Of a stretch of 64,000 nt of DNA, positions 25,989 through 36,522 are shown one piece after another. The translations under genes were made by a program, and so were the position numbers. The stretch is taken from the NCBI GenBank assembly GCA_003707065.3, contig PPXM03000008.1, positions 310,001 through 374,000 on the forward strand, given 5' to 3'. Source of the DNA: Trigonopsis variabilis (lineage: Eukaryota > Ascomycota > Trigonopsidomycetes > Trigonopsidales > Trigonopsidaceae). Under the pieces are notes generated by a model, which saw only the letters and a program-made list of their open reading frames with translations, made no database searches and was not told where the DNA came from. Numbering within the stretch: the first letter of the stretch is position 1; each line of letters begins with the position of its first letter.

Positions 25989-27196
25989 CTATGCGATAGC
26001 CCAAATATCCTTGCCAATATCATCCATCCAGCCTGACAGCTGGCCGACCGATTTACTCCATAAGTCGAGTTTTTGTCTCATTCCTTCGATCTGTTCCTTG
26101 GATAATATACGGGGCTGGATCCAGGTGACCGTGACCGTCTCGGAAACCTCGTCGATCGATCCTTTGATAAGTTGCAGACTCAACGCCTTCATAACAAGAT
26201 GCTCAACTTCATTATTTGGAAGTTGGGTACCTTTAGCGATGGCAACAAAGCCAAGAGTACGTTCAGAAGGAGGTCGTTGGAACACGAGTTCGACCAAAGC
26301 AGATAGACAGATCTTCTGCCGAAGCAGTGGTAGAGCCTCTTGTAGAGCTGGGATTTTCGAGAAGTTTCCTAGTTGACCATCAAATCCAGTAATATCGCCT
26401 TTATTAAGACTCGTCAAGACTTGGCGAAGCCATTCGTTGGGAGTTCCACTCAACGCATCCAAGATGGGATGAAGCAGCAAATCACCAAAACTGTAAATCG
26501 ATTCACCCAGTAAAGCAGCAACTACAAGATCATAAGCTCGCTGTTGTTGGATCTCTATAGGCAGATCTCGTTTGACATCGGGAATGCATGCCAAAAAGAG
26601 TAAAGCATTTCTATAATAACTGGAGAAATTTCCCTGAGCCTTATAGCAATCAGCGTTAACTCTGTAATAGGCTGCTGATATAACTGGATCAACTGTATCT
26701 AATTTATCAAGAACTTTGTAAGCTTCATCAATAGTTTTTCGAGCTTCACTGGGTCGATTTAATTGTAATTCGTAGGCGGCAACCTCAGTCTTGGCCAATA
26801 AATAAGCATCTTGTAATTCAGGTTTATTGACTTTCTCCGCTACACCGCTGATAAACTTCAATGATTCCTCTTTATCTGGAAGAGTGGCGGCGGTGAAGAT
26901 GGCCAACTTGACGAGACAGAGCTGATTGATCTTATCTTGGAACGTCGAGACAAATTGAGTATACAGCTTCATCCTAATGGGCCAACTCTCCTCCTTCTGG
27001 AACAATGCGATTAATAATTCAGTCAACTGATGCCAAAGTCTAGAGAGGTTAGGTCAATCCCACATAGCATCATATCCAAATAGATCACTTACTTGCGTTC
27101 CCATAAATCCTCCATCGTGAAAAATTCCATTTGAACTGCTTCTGGCGCCTCTTCACGAAGAGTGGCCAAGATTCCTGCGACATCGGCCTCCATCAT
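25989..27196 (-). CDS. RPN9: 26S proteasome lid subunit RPN9 (PSMD13)
   Basis: PCI-domain subunit of the 19S lid that helps assemble the lid and place Rpn10. Exons 27196-27093 and 27039-25989 with a 53-bp intron (GACCTAAC branch region, TCTAG end) give 384 residues, the normal size. Helical repeats fill the N-terminal two thirds (AEKVNKPELQDAYLLAKTEV, RPSEARKTIDEAYKVLDKL, VISAAYYRVNADCYKAQGNF). The PCI winged helix is near 275-345 (PSERTLGFVAIAKGTQLPNN, LIKGSIDEVSETVTVTWIQP). The C-terminus forms the lid helix (LWSKSVGQLSGWMDDI). Two ATGs open the frame (27196 and 27193); the first is used. Confidence 0.95.
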
Positions 27197-27630
27197 GATT
27201 CTCGTAGTCCGGTTGTCAGTAAAGCAGGTGAGTGACAACTCTTGTTCACAGTAGCGCAGAGGCCAAGGACAAGAGATGAGGATCTTCGGCTACAGTACCT
27301 TCTACTCTTTATTCCTTTTATTGGAAAACTGACCAAATATCAGTTGTCACTGTTTTATTATTCTTAGCGACATTTTAGACTTGTTCTTTGTTGCAAAGAC
27401 TATCAATGTCGGTGCTCGTTCGTCTAGGCTACACTTACAGCGTAATTAGATCTTGAAAAGGAGTGGTTTTCCATTAATTCTAGACTAATCAGCTCTTTTC
27501 CTTTAGCTTAGATATTTCTTGTATAGTTTCACTTGGTCACCCTGCCAGAGTTGGACACTATTTCCAGTCTAGTTAGTTGTAGGTAGAGCTAGTCAACCAA
27601 TTACTGCTTGCCAATTAACCCACCTTCACC
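27197..27630. promoter_or_regulatory. Divergent promoter RPN9 / NDUFA9
   Basis: 434 bp between two start codons. No exact Rpn4-type proteasome box (GGTGGCAAA) is seen. T-rich tracts lie at 27300-27370. No ORF. Confidence 0.45.
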
Positions 27631-28740
27631 ATGCTCTTTGCTCCCCGTTCCCGAGCTTTACCCAGTCTTCGGGGAGTTCGTTTCCTTTCTGAGGATATCA
27701 AGATCACAAGAAATGGAAAGGCAGTAATTTCACGTGGTCCTGGCGGTCGTTCGTCTCGAACTGGACTTACTGCCACAGTCTTTGGTGCTACAGGCTTCTT
27801 GGGTCGATATCTCACGGCTCGTCTAGCACGAAAGGGTACTTGTGTTGTTGTTCCTTATCGCGAGGAAGTCAGCAAGCGACATCTCAAGGTGACTGGCGAT
27901 CTTGGCGTGATCACTTTTATGGAGTGGGATCTCCGGAATATAAAATCGATTGAAGACTCTGTCAAGCACTCAGATATTGTCTTCAATCTTGTTGGACGAG
28001 ATTATCCTACCAAGAACTTCTCCTACGCTGATGTTCACATCGAGGGTGCTCGTCGAATTGCTGAAGCAGCTGCGAAATATGACGTGCCTAGATTCGTCCA
28101 TGTGTCTTCTCACAGTGCAGCTCCTGATTCTTCGTCAGAGTATTTCCGAACTAAATACGAAGGTGAGGTGGCTGTGCGCGATATTATTCCTGATGCTACT
28201 ATTGTTCGTCCGGGACCTATGTATGGCTGGGAAGATCGTCTTCTGAACCGGCTGACGACTAAGATCCGACCGATTGCAGTCAACAACTATAATGAAATCA
28301 CCTATCCAACCCATGTTCTCGATGTTTCCCGAGCTTTGGAGACCATTGGCTATGATGACTCTACGGCAGGGCAGACCTTCGAACTGAATGGCCCTGAGGC
28401 CCTTTCTGGTCACGAAGTCAAGGAAATAGTCCAGAAAGCTACACTTAAAGAACACCCATTTATCCAGGTCCCTAAGCCAGTTGCTCTGTTCGTTGCCAGA
28501 GCTCTTGACTATGTCTGGTGGCCCACAATCTGTGAAGATGAAGTTGAACGTCAATTTATTGACCAGATCGTCCATAAAGGTACTAGCCGCTTTGCTGATC
28601 TTGACATTGAACCCGCTAAACTTGAGGAGTGGGCTCTCCACTACCTCCGCTACAAGCGGTCCTATCTCTTCATCGACGCTCCTCCAGATACACCGCGTCA
28701 ACAACGCGAAGAAAGGCAAAGTGTGCATCTTACCAATTAG
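27631..28740 (+). CDS. NADH:ubiquinone oxidoreductase NDUFA9-type 40 kDa subunit (complex I)
   Basis: Accessory subunit of mitochondrial respiratory complex I, an atypical short-chain dehydrogenase that holds a NADPH molecule; the Neurospora counterpart is the 40 kDa subunit. It is 369 residues without introns. The first 30 residues (PRSRALPSLRGVRFLSE) look like a mitochondrial presequence. The Rossmann motif is TATVFGATGFLGRYL (about 47-61), followed by VVVPYREE, FNLVGRDYPTKNFSYADVH and RFVHVSSHSAAPDSSSEYFR. The later part (RPGPMYGWEDRLLN, ITYPTHVLDVSRAL) fits the family. Presence of complex I argues against Saccharomyces-like and Schizosaccharomyces-like yeasts. Confidence 0.94.
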   Translation: MLFAPRSRALPSLRGVRFLSEDIKITRNGKAVISRGPGGRSSRTGLTATVFGATGFLGRYLTARLARKGTCVVVPYREEVSKRHLKVTGDLGVITFMEWDLRNIKSIEDSVKHSDIVFNLVGRDYPTKNFSYADVHIEGARRIAEAAAKYDVPRFVHVSSHSAAPDSSSEYFRTKYEGEVAVRDIIPDATIVRPGPMYGWEDRLLNRLTTKIRPIAVNNYNEITYPTHVLDVSRALETIGYDDSTAGQTFELNGPEALSGHEVKEIVQKATLKEHPFIQVPKPVALFVARALDYVWWPTICEDEVERQFIDQIVHKGTSRFADLDIEPAKLEEWALHYLRYKRSYLFIDAPPDTPRQQREERQSVHLTN

Positions 28741-28831
28741 CATAGATGTATGTATCAACACCAACAAAGTTCGGTTTAAGGAAGAAAGCCTACGTAGAAC
28801 GGATGATGTACAATAGAACCGCGATCTTTTA

Positions 28832-30118
28832 TTATGCTCCCAGTTGATGTCCCGGCCCAGCATACACACTTTGCGATGGGCCTAAGCCACCGCGACCTCC
28901 TGCCGTTCCAAGGTCCAATCTAGGGAGACCTCCAAATCCGTGTGAGGCCGAGAGATTCTCAGGACCATTCTTCTTTGCCATATCTGCGCTCACGTAATTG
29001 TCGACAATTTTGGATAAAAACTTTCGTACTGCAGCCAACGCTCCAGTGCTAGAATTTGCAAGTTCATTGGCTCCCGATGAGCCCAATGTTGCCGGCAGTA
29101 ATCCCAACAGACCAAACAGCTGAATGAGTTTACCGTCCACAAATGAAATAATTGAAGCCGGAGGTTCTAATCTTTGTAGTCGCAAGAAATGGATAGTCGA
29201 CAGCCTACCAGAGATTTCACTTGCCGGCCGCTCACCAATGGCATGCCAAAATCCTATGATGAGGGCACAAAGATGCCCTTTAAAACTTGCAGAAGGAATC
29301 AAGAAGGACGACACAATGATAAGAAGAAATGGGCTTGTCCACGTCGGCAACTTATAAGGGCCTCTAGAAAGTCAGAAAAAACTGTCAGCTTGAACTTCGG
29401 CTTACACGGAGAAGGTCGGATTCACTCGATAGTCACGATAGGCATTGATTGCCATGAGCGAGAATAGCCATCCACTGGATCCGACTATGGTGGAACTCAG
29501 CGAGCCAGTCACAACTGAGAGGATCACATACAAGACTCCCGTGAACACCGCGAAATCTGGGGGCTGGTTAGCTTCGATTGATCCTAGCTGTCACTTACTT
29601 GATAGAATAATGGCTGACTTCACTGTTCCTTGCTCTCGTTCCAATTGACCAACTAAACTGAAAAAAAGCGCCAAGTTTAGTCCATAATGGATCAATCCCA
29701 GGTGAACCAAGGGATAACTATTGAGCCGGTACACTATCGTTAATAACCATTCCTGGAGAAGAATAAAGTCCAACTATGCCAAATGAATTTATATTCATCC
29801 TTCTGACGTGTTTGCACGACTTCCGCCACTGCATACTGTGGCTAAAAATGCAAGCATCCTTTGTCCAAGTATAAAAATGACTATTAGACGTATATCCGCG
29901 CGCTGCTCATATCCAATTGACTCATGAAAGTCTAACACTTGATTTTACTCCTCCCATTCTCACTTACACTGTCCTTGAAACAGGAATGATCCGCTTAGCG
30001 CCCAATTGTCGACGATTGCTGGAGATACATAAGACCATAAGAAAACAAGCGTAATTATCGTCGCCACAGCAAACGTCAACGGCGGAAGACGAACAATGAA
30101 TCCTGCGACGCTTACCAT
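28832..30118 (-). CDS. RBD2: RBD2-type rhomboid intramembrane serine protease
   Basis: Golgi rhomboid protease; fission yeast Rbd2 takes part in cleavage of the sterol-sensing factor SREBP. Four exons (30118-29968, 29733-29599, 29556-29406, 29363-28832) total 323 codons, giving 322 residues. The first membrane helix is LTFAVATIITLVFLWSYV. YRLNSYPLVHLGLIHYGLN follows the first junction and is the classic loop and helix; then LEREQGTVKSA. The catalytic Ser is in G-S-S-G (GSSGWLFSLMAINAYRD) and the catalytic His in GHLCALIIGFWHAIG, so the active site is complete. The tail after residue 245 is Gly-rich. The first intron is 234 bp, about six times the usual size, ending TTAACGATAG; this acceptor was chosen for frame and family fit. 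Confidence 0.9.
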
Positions 30119-30423
30119 CACAGGAGCAGTTCCACTTTTTAGAAAGTCTAGATCGAGGGCAATGGGTCGAGCCGATCTTACCAAATGGGTACGCGTTGCT
30201 ACGATACGTGCTAGATTTAGGTCGACCCCGTGGAGCTGCGAGTAACTACTTCTACTGACGACTGGCTGTTCGCGTCTCTCTGTATATTGACTATTGTTCA
30301 ACGAACGATAAACGACATCAATTATATAAAACAGTGACAAGAGGATACGTGATTATCCACCCACGCATTTTCCATAACCCTTAATGCAGACTAGTACACA
30401 CTAGACAACGAAGGCAGGCTAAT
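30119..30423. promoter_or_regulatory. RBD2 upstream region and ACO1 3' flank
   Basis: 305 bp between two minus-strand genes. The RBD2 frame stays open for 74 codons upstream of the chosen ATG, but no upstream ATG fits the family. No other feature seen. Confidence 0.4.
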
Positions 30424-33158
30424 CTAGTTCTTATGCGCCGCATGATGATCGTTAGCCATCTTGTTGAGGGCAGAACCAGCCTTGAACCAAGCAATTTGGT
30501 CTTTGTTGTAAGTCTGGTTCAAGGGAGTCTCCCAGGCGTCACCGTGCTTAGGGTGGACGACAAGAGTAAGAGGTTTTCCGGGAGTGAACTCGGTCAAACC
30601 AACGATATCGACCTTGTCATCGGCGTTGATCTTATCGTAAGCCTTAGGATCGGCAAAAGTCAAAGGCAAAAGACCTTGCTTCTTCAAGTTGGTCTCGTGG
30701 ATACGAGCAAAAGACTTGGTGATAATGGCAAAGCCACCGAGGTAACGAGGCTCCAAAGCAGCGTGTTCACGAGATGAACCTTCACCAAAGTTCTCGTCAC
30801 CAATGACGACCCACCTAATACCGTGGTCGCGGTAGTAAGCAGCAGTAGCAGGGACAGCTCCCCATTCACCAGTAACTTGGTTTTGAATGTTGTTGGCTTC
30901 ACCGTTGATGTAGTTAATAGCACCAATCATGTAGTTGTTGGAAATGTTCTGAAGGTGACCTCGATATTTGAGCCAAGGACCAGCCATGGAGATATGATCA
31001 GTGGTAGTCTTACCCTTGGCCTTCATCAAGATGGTGAGTCCGAGAGCATCCTTGCCATCCCAAGGCTTGAACGGCTTGAGTTTCTGAAGACGGTCCGAGG
31101 TGGGGGAGATCTGAACATCGATCGAAGATCGGTCCTTGGGAGGAGCTTGATAGGTATTGACACCAGCATCATAACCCTTAGGAGGGAGGCCAATTCCATG
31201 AGGAGGCTTGAGCTTGAACTCATTACCATCCTTGTCCTTGAGTTTATCGGTCAAGGGGTTGAATCGGAGATCACCAGCAATGGCCATGGCAGTGACAATA
31301 TCAGGAGAGGTAACAAAAGCATGTGTTTGAGGGTTACCATCGTTACGACCAGTGAAGTTTCGGTTGAACGAGGAAACAATAGTGTTCTTGTCACCCTTGT
31401 GGATATCACGTCGATCCCATTGACCAATGCAAGGACCGCAAGCGTTAGCCATGACGACACCACCGAATTCATTAAGGGTGTCAAGGATACCATCACGGGA
31501 AATAGTGGCACGAACTTGTTCAGAACCAGGAGAGATGGTGAAAATGGACTTGGCCTTCAAACCGTGAGCCATGGCATCATTGCAGATACTTTGGACACGA
31601 GTGAGATCCTCGTAGGAAGAGTTGGTACAAGAACCGATAAGAGCAACCTTGACCTCAAGAGGCCATTCCTTTTCGGGAGCAACATCCTTCATCTTGGAAA
31701 TGGGAGTAGCAAGATCGGGTGTGAAAGGACCATTGACATAAGGCTCAAGCTCATCAAGGTCAATCTCGACATGCTGGTCGTACTCAGCACCCTCATCAGG
31801 TCCGAGAAGGGGCTTGAAAGCATCAGCCATCTCAGCGACGTATGGACGCTTGGTGGCAGTAAGGTACTCAGCCATACCGTGGTTGTAAGGGAAAATGGAG
31901 GTAGTAGCACCAATTTCAGCACCCATATTGCAGATGGTACCCATACCGGTAGCGGAAAGAGTCTTACTTCCCTCACCCTTGTATTCAACAATGAAACCAG
32001 TACCACCCTTGACAGTGAGGATACCGGCGAGCTTAAGAATGATATCCTTAGGAGAAGTCCATCCATTGAGTTTACCCTTCAATTCGACACCAATGTACTT
32101 GGGGGCTTTAAGTTCCCAAGGGAGGTTGGCAAGGACATCGACGGCATCAGCACCACCGACACCAATGGCAGCAGCACCGAGACCACCAGCGTTGGGAGTG
32201 TGGGAATCAGTACCGATCATGAGAGCACCGGGGAAAGCATAGTTCTCAAGAATAATTTGATGGATGATACCAGAACCAGGCTTCCAGAAACCAATGTTGT
32301 ACTTGGCACAAGCAGAACCCAAGAAGTCGTAAACCTCCTTGTTGATATCAATGGCACGGGCCAAATCCTTAGGGCCACCAACTTGAGCTTGAATCAAATG
32401 GTCGCAATGGACGGTGGCAGGGGTGGCAACAGTGGGCATGCCAGCAGACATGAACTGAAGGATAGCCATCTGAGCAGTAGCATCTTGACACAGGACACGG
32501 TCAGGACGGAGCTTAAGGTATGAGATACCTCGCTCGATATCTTGTCCTTCGGGATCGTCAAGATGACCGTAGAGGATCTTCTCACCGTAGGTGAGAGGGC
32601 GGTTGAGACGACCTCGGACAATTTCAAGGCGCTCAGTAATCTTCTTGTAAGGAAGGAAGCTATGGTCTTCCCAGTTGTTTTGGCGGACCTTGGCATCCCA
32701 GAAATCCTTAGCGACAGAGGCTAAAGACCGCTAAAAAAATATTAGTATTTTCAAAATAACAAAGCAAACTTAGTCGACCGGCTATCAAGGAAGGTTTCTA
32801 CAAATGGGCAATAGCACAGCTGTGGTTGGTCAGTTCCCAATCAGGACGTGTAACAGACCAATCAGCAAAAGATAAAGCACCAAAGAAAATAAAGCATCCT
32901 GAGAGAAAATAAAAAAATGCAATAAAAAAATTCAAAGCAAAAGACATGTCATCTTTCTAGAGATGAGCTGTGACAATACCCCAGATATGTCATGCATATT
33001 AGTCCGTGACATCCGAAGCCTTCCTTGTAGCGTGATCAACAGGTAGAGAGATAAAGGAACGCACCTTAGAAGCGCAATCGGCCTACTAGTCAGAATAAAG
33101 CCAATATAAAAATAAAACTCACCAAGCGAGAGACAGACGAAACACGACGAGAAAGCAT
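30424..33158 (-). CDS. ACO1: Mitochondrial aconitase
   Basis: Fe-S enzyme that converts citrate to isocitrate in the TCA cycle. Exons 33158-33123, 33082-33065 and 32730-30424 give 786 residues. The first 12 codons ([12 protein letters not shown]) form an amphipathic presequence; the second exon is only 18 nt (ADCASK). The mature part starts about [20 protein letters not shown]. Cluster ligands and active-site motifs are visible: [32 protein letters not shown] and [11 protein letters not shown], with the swivel domain [14 protein letters not shown] near the end. The second intron is 334 bp with an exact TACTAAT branch site and a long T tract. The coding part has strong codon bias, which leaves a 566-codon artefact frame on the other strand. 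Confidence 0.97.
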
Positions 33159-33625
33159 GATGAAGAACTCTTTATTACCGTCCACTTAAATCAAGATTGG
33201 ACGTCGATCAGGACAAACTAGATGTAAAGATCACAAAGATATTCTTAGACTATAAAATATATTAGTCAAATGGATCTAACCCAACCTACCAATTATGCAA
33301 TTGAAATGGATTTGTTTGTCACCAATGGTGTGGAGGGAAAAAGTAAAAAGACCAGAATTGGCTGCTTTTATCATTGTGGTCGCCGTGGTGACCTGCAGAC
33401 CATTTCCTACGAAATCGACCAATCACAAGTCGTCAATTACAACTTTACCGGCTCCCTCCCGCCGCTTTTTCCTTGTTGCCGGCGAGACCGGCACTCTCAT
33501 GTCATGTTACCCTGACAACCTTCCCCACACGGCATATAAACGCCACTCGGCGTTCAATTACGGCTCGACCCAGCTTGTTACATAATTTTTCATTGCCTTT
33601 CTAATTTTCTTTTCGAGCCGGTGTC
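33159..33625. promoter_or_regulatory. Divergent promoter ACO1 / MTF1
   Basis: 467 bp between two start codons of mitochondrial genes. It contains CCAAT words in both orientations near 33321 and 33417-33422, suggestive of Hap2/3/4/5-type control of respiration genes. No convincing ORF. Confidence 0.5.
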
Positions 33626-34769
33626 ATGTCTTTGGCTGGGATTGCCCGCAACGTCCCCCTTCGATATTCCGCTTACGGCCGAAAGAACTTGACGAGATAT
33701 AATGATTGTAGTATGTAATCATCAGGCTTATAGTTTTCTTAACGCGTCTAGTGAAAATCATTGAAAAACTCGGAATCGAGCAATCCTACAAAGATCCACT
33801 GATCCTCGACGCCTTTGCGAGTAAGTTCGAGAAGGACTGATCTCCTTGACTGCGTGCTGACAATTACTTTTAGGTTTTGGCACATGGAGTGCTGCCTTAT
33901 ATGATACTCTTTCGCCCAGCCGATATTTGGCGGTCGAAATGATGCCAGGCTATCGGAAACGATTAAAGTCTCTTGCTTCTCTTTCTCAAGACAAATTTCA
34001 AGTCATAGAGCGAGATCCGTTCAAATGGTCGACCTATACTAGCCTTGAAAATGAGAATATCCTTAATCCTGCGAAACAGGTCGACCGCGATCAGATCCAC
34101 AATTCATTTCTATTCACGGCTAACCTGACATCTGTGCAGGGAGTTCAATTATTCGGCCAATATATCTCATGTTTGTCGTCCAATTCATGGATCTACAAAT
34201 ATGGACGAGTTCGAGCTCTTGTGTGGGTAGACACCAGGACAGCAGGAAGAGCTTTGGCTAAGCCGATTGTCGATTTCAAGCGTCGCACTAAAGTCGGTGT
34301 CTTGTGTGATATATTTACGGATCGTCGGGTGCATGCTATTGTTGGTGATAGAAGCACCATTGAACCTGGCCTACCTCATGGCATTTTGGAATGTGATCCG
34401 ATCTGGTTCCCGCCCGAAAAGAAAGGGGACAAGTCAGGATTTATGCTCTTAGAGTATACCGCAATCCCCGGTGATGTGACCAAAGGAATCAGCGATCTAG
34501 ACACGTTGGATTTTGTGGCCAAGCAGCTATTGACCAGTAGCAGAGCCAAACTTGGGGAAATGATGGAACTGTTGGGCCCTGATGCTGGAAAAGATCTCTC
34601 TGGACAACTGGGGCATCTTTATAATTTATCAGTTTCGGACCTCACAGGAAAAGACTTTGTTGCTATTTCTAATGCATTTTACGATTGGCCTTTCAAGCCG
34701 GATTTTCTATGGGAACAGTGGGAAGATGATAGAGAAAAGGATGAACGAAATATGATGATGTTTGTATAA
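33626..34769 (+). CDS. MTF1: Mitochondrial transcription factor Mtf1 / TFB-type
   Basis: Specificity factor that opens promoters for the mitochondrial RNA polymerase; it derives from a KsgA-type rRNA adenine dimethylase. Exons 33626-33710, 33752-33820 and 33874-34769 give 349 residues. The SAM-like fold is seen in PLILDAFASFGTWSAAL and the acidic strand ending RYLAVEMMPGYRKRL. The stretch FTANLTSVQGVQLFGQYI replaces the methylase N-x-P-F/Y motif, and KYGRVRALVWVDTRTAG resembles other fungal Mtf1 proteins. The C-terminus has NAFYDWPFKPDF and an acidic EQWEDDREKD. A true rRNA dimethylase is the alternative, but the lack of a clear NLPY-type motif favours Mtf1. Introns are 41 and 53 bp. Confidence 0.82.
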
Positions 34770-34854
34770 TACAAGGATACACGGAAGGAACAAATACATT
34801 CATGCGTACAGCTAGTCAAGAGTAGGGATGTCCATGGCTCAGTAAGACTGAAGA

Positions 34855-36118
34855 TCACAGCATATCCTTTCCGGCCACAAGAGACGAAAGAATACGAACA
34901 AACATGCCATGGAGTTTAATAAAGATCTCGTCGTCGTTCAACAGACTCGTCAGAGATCGGGGTTGAACGTGCCCCTCTCTTCGGCGCAAATATCGATCGG
35001 GGTGGTAGTCCCCCCACCCCGACCCTTCGCCGGGACTGTCTCTTGCTCGCCCAAAGCTGCCTGATACCCTGGCTGGAGTCGATCGCTCGGCCGACTCCAT
35101 AAGGGAGACAACCGTATATTCAAATGCATTAGTGATTTTATTCCATGACCTCATCAGTAAATCTTCACACTCACACATGCATATCAAGACGTAAGCTCTC
35201 GATTGGCCTCTTGCAGTGGAGTCGGGGATACGGAAATGCATTGATATTGAATAGCCAACATGGGAGTTCCCAGAAAACACGGCCGGGGGAGTTCGCGAGT
35301 CCGAAGTATGGACAGTAGATGACGCCAACAGCTCTCTTGGGATGAAATCCACAGAGAGACTAGACATTAGTGATTTTTCTTTGCTTTTCTATATTATCAC
35401 GTACCATTTCATGCACGTCTGTTTCAATGCAAAATATCGTGACGGGCTCTGGGGGTATTGGCTGGAGAGATATGTAATTGTGCAGGTCTCGCCATCGCTC
35501 CTGGTAAGTTTTCGTTTGGTTATGAGTCGTGAAGGGGTTCGGTCGTAGAATTGCTTTTCCTCATGTCTTTCTGGAAGAACCAATCTGCAAGAGAGACAGC
35601 TCGATGATTTGAATGAAGAGAAGCCTCCTCCTTTCAACAGTGCGTGATCAGAGTGATTGATTTCAGTAAGGTTCAACTTCCCTGATCCTTGGGCTTTTAA
35701 ATTAGCCGATGCCAGTGATTCATTCAATCCGCCATTGGTGAACTCCGGACAACTTGACGAGTCCGCCTTGGCATTCAAACTTGGACCTTTGAGATCAGAA
35801 GCCGTATACGTGGTGTTTAGAGAGCTGGAACGAGGCGAAGGCAATCTGGGAGAAAGATCGGGGCGAGACAAGTCTGACAGCTGCGACACATCCGAGGTTG
35901 GAGAATCCTGAACAGGAGAATCGACTTGAGAAGATCGATCGTGATAGCGGTCTGTACATAGAAATGGCCCTAGACTGCGTGCGGAATCAGAACGAGCGTA
36001 TACTTGAGTGCATAGGACAGGCATCGGTCCATGCAGCTCACAAAAATGAGCAAGAGATATCTGGAATAAGTCTCATTCAAAGTGCATTGCACTGAATAGC
36101 CCTTACCATAAAAGACAT
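34855..36118 (-). CDS. LST7: Lst7 / folliculin-like longin protein
   Basis: Lst7 pairs with Lst4 on vacuoles as a GTPase-activating complex for the Rag GTPase Gtr2 in amino-acid signalling to TORC1; folliculin is the animal counterpart. Exons 36118-36107 (four codons), 36060-35405 and 35359-34855 give 390 residues. The joined start MSFMISLAHFCELHGPMPVL carries the folliculin hallmark HFCELHGP. A Ser/Pro-rich insertion follows (about 30-120), then SSCLSCRLVLPE, YLSSQYPQSPSRYFALKQTC, and after the second junction the longin strands GYSISMHFRIPDSTARGQSR and YVLICMCE. It lacks a clear C-terminal DENN half, as in yeast Lst7 (242 residues). The 12-nt first exon depends on a GTAAG donor at 36106 and was chosen because it restores the family start. 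Confidence 0.82.
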
Positions 36119-36522
36119 TGAGCAATCATAAGTGACATGTGTGGCCTTTAAAGCAGGTTATGGAACAGGCGGATGTTGGGTCGTAATCAGAGGCGAGCAA
36201 GATTATGATCTCAGGGCGATACTTAGAAACCGGCCTTCTCCAGACGTATTACTCAATAGCTAATCTTACGTAGATCTAATCCAATTTACATTTTCATTTC
36301 TAATTTTTTGATAGCTTGGTTGATCTAATCTTAGTATCATGATGGTCTGACGGTCTTCCCCGCGTTACACAGAGTCTAGCCGGTGAGCAGAAAACGGCAG
36401 AGCACGCCCCAAGCAAGTGAGTCAAACGGTCGTGTCCACCAAACTCCCATCTATATTCTCCACGTAAGTCGCATATGAAAAAATCTAACAAAAATATTCA
36501 ACATTCTTTGATGGCGGGGGCG
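36119..36522. other. Intergenic: LST7 promoter
   Basis: 404 bp between minus-strand genes. A short Arg/Ser-rich frame (36300-36491, minus) has no family match. Nothing else seen. Confidence 0.4.

Noticed and set aside
28135-28869. 244-codon minus-strand frame
   Set aside because: Antisense shadow of the NDUFA9 gene without any family feature.
30823-32523. 566-codon open frame on the plus strand
   Set aside because: It lies wholly antisense to aconitase exon 3. Strong codon bias of a highly expressed gene often leaves such long antisense frames; the product has no recognisable domain.
32731-33064. snoRNA in the long aconitase intron
   Set aside because: GATGA- and CTGA-like words occur but with no closing stem, and no H/ACA pair with clear hairpins was seen.
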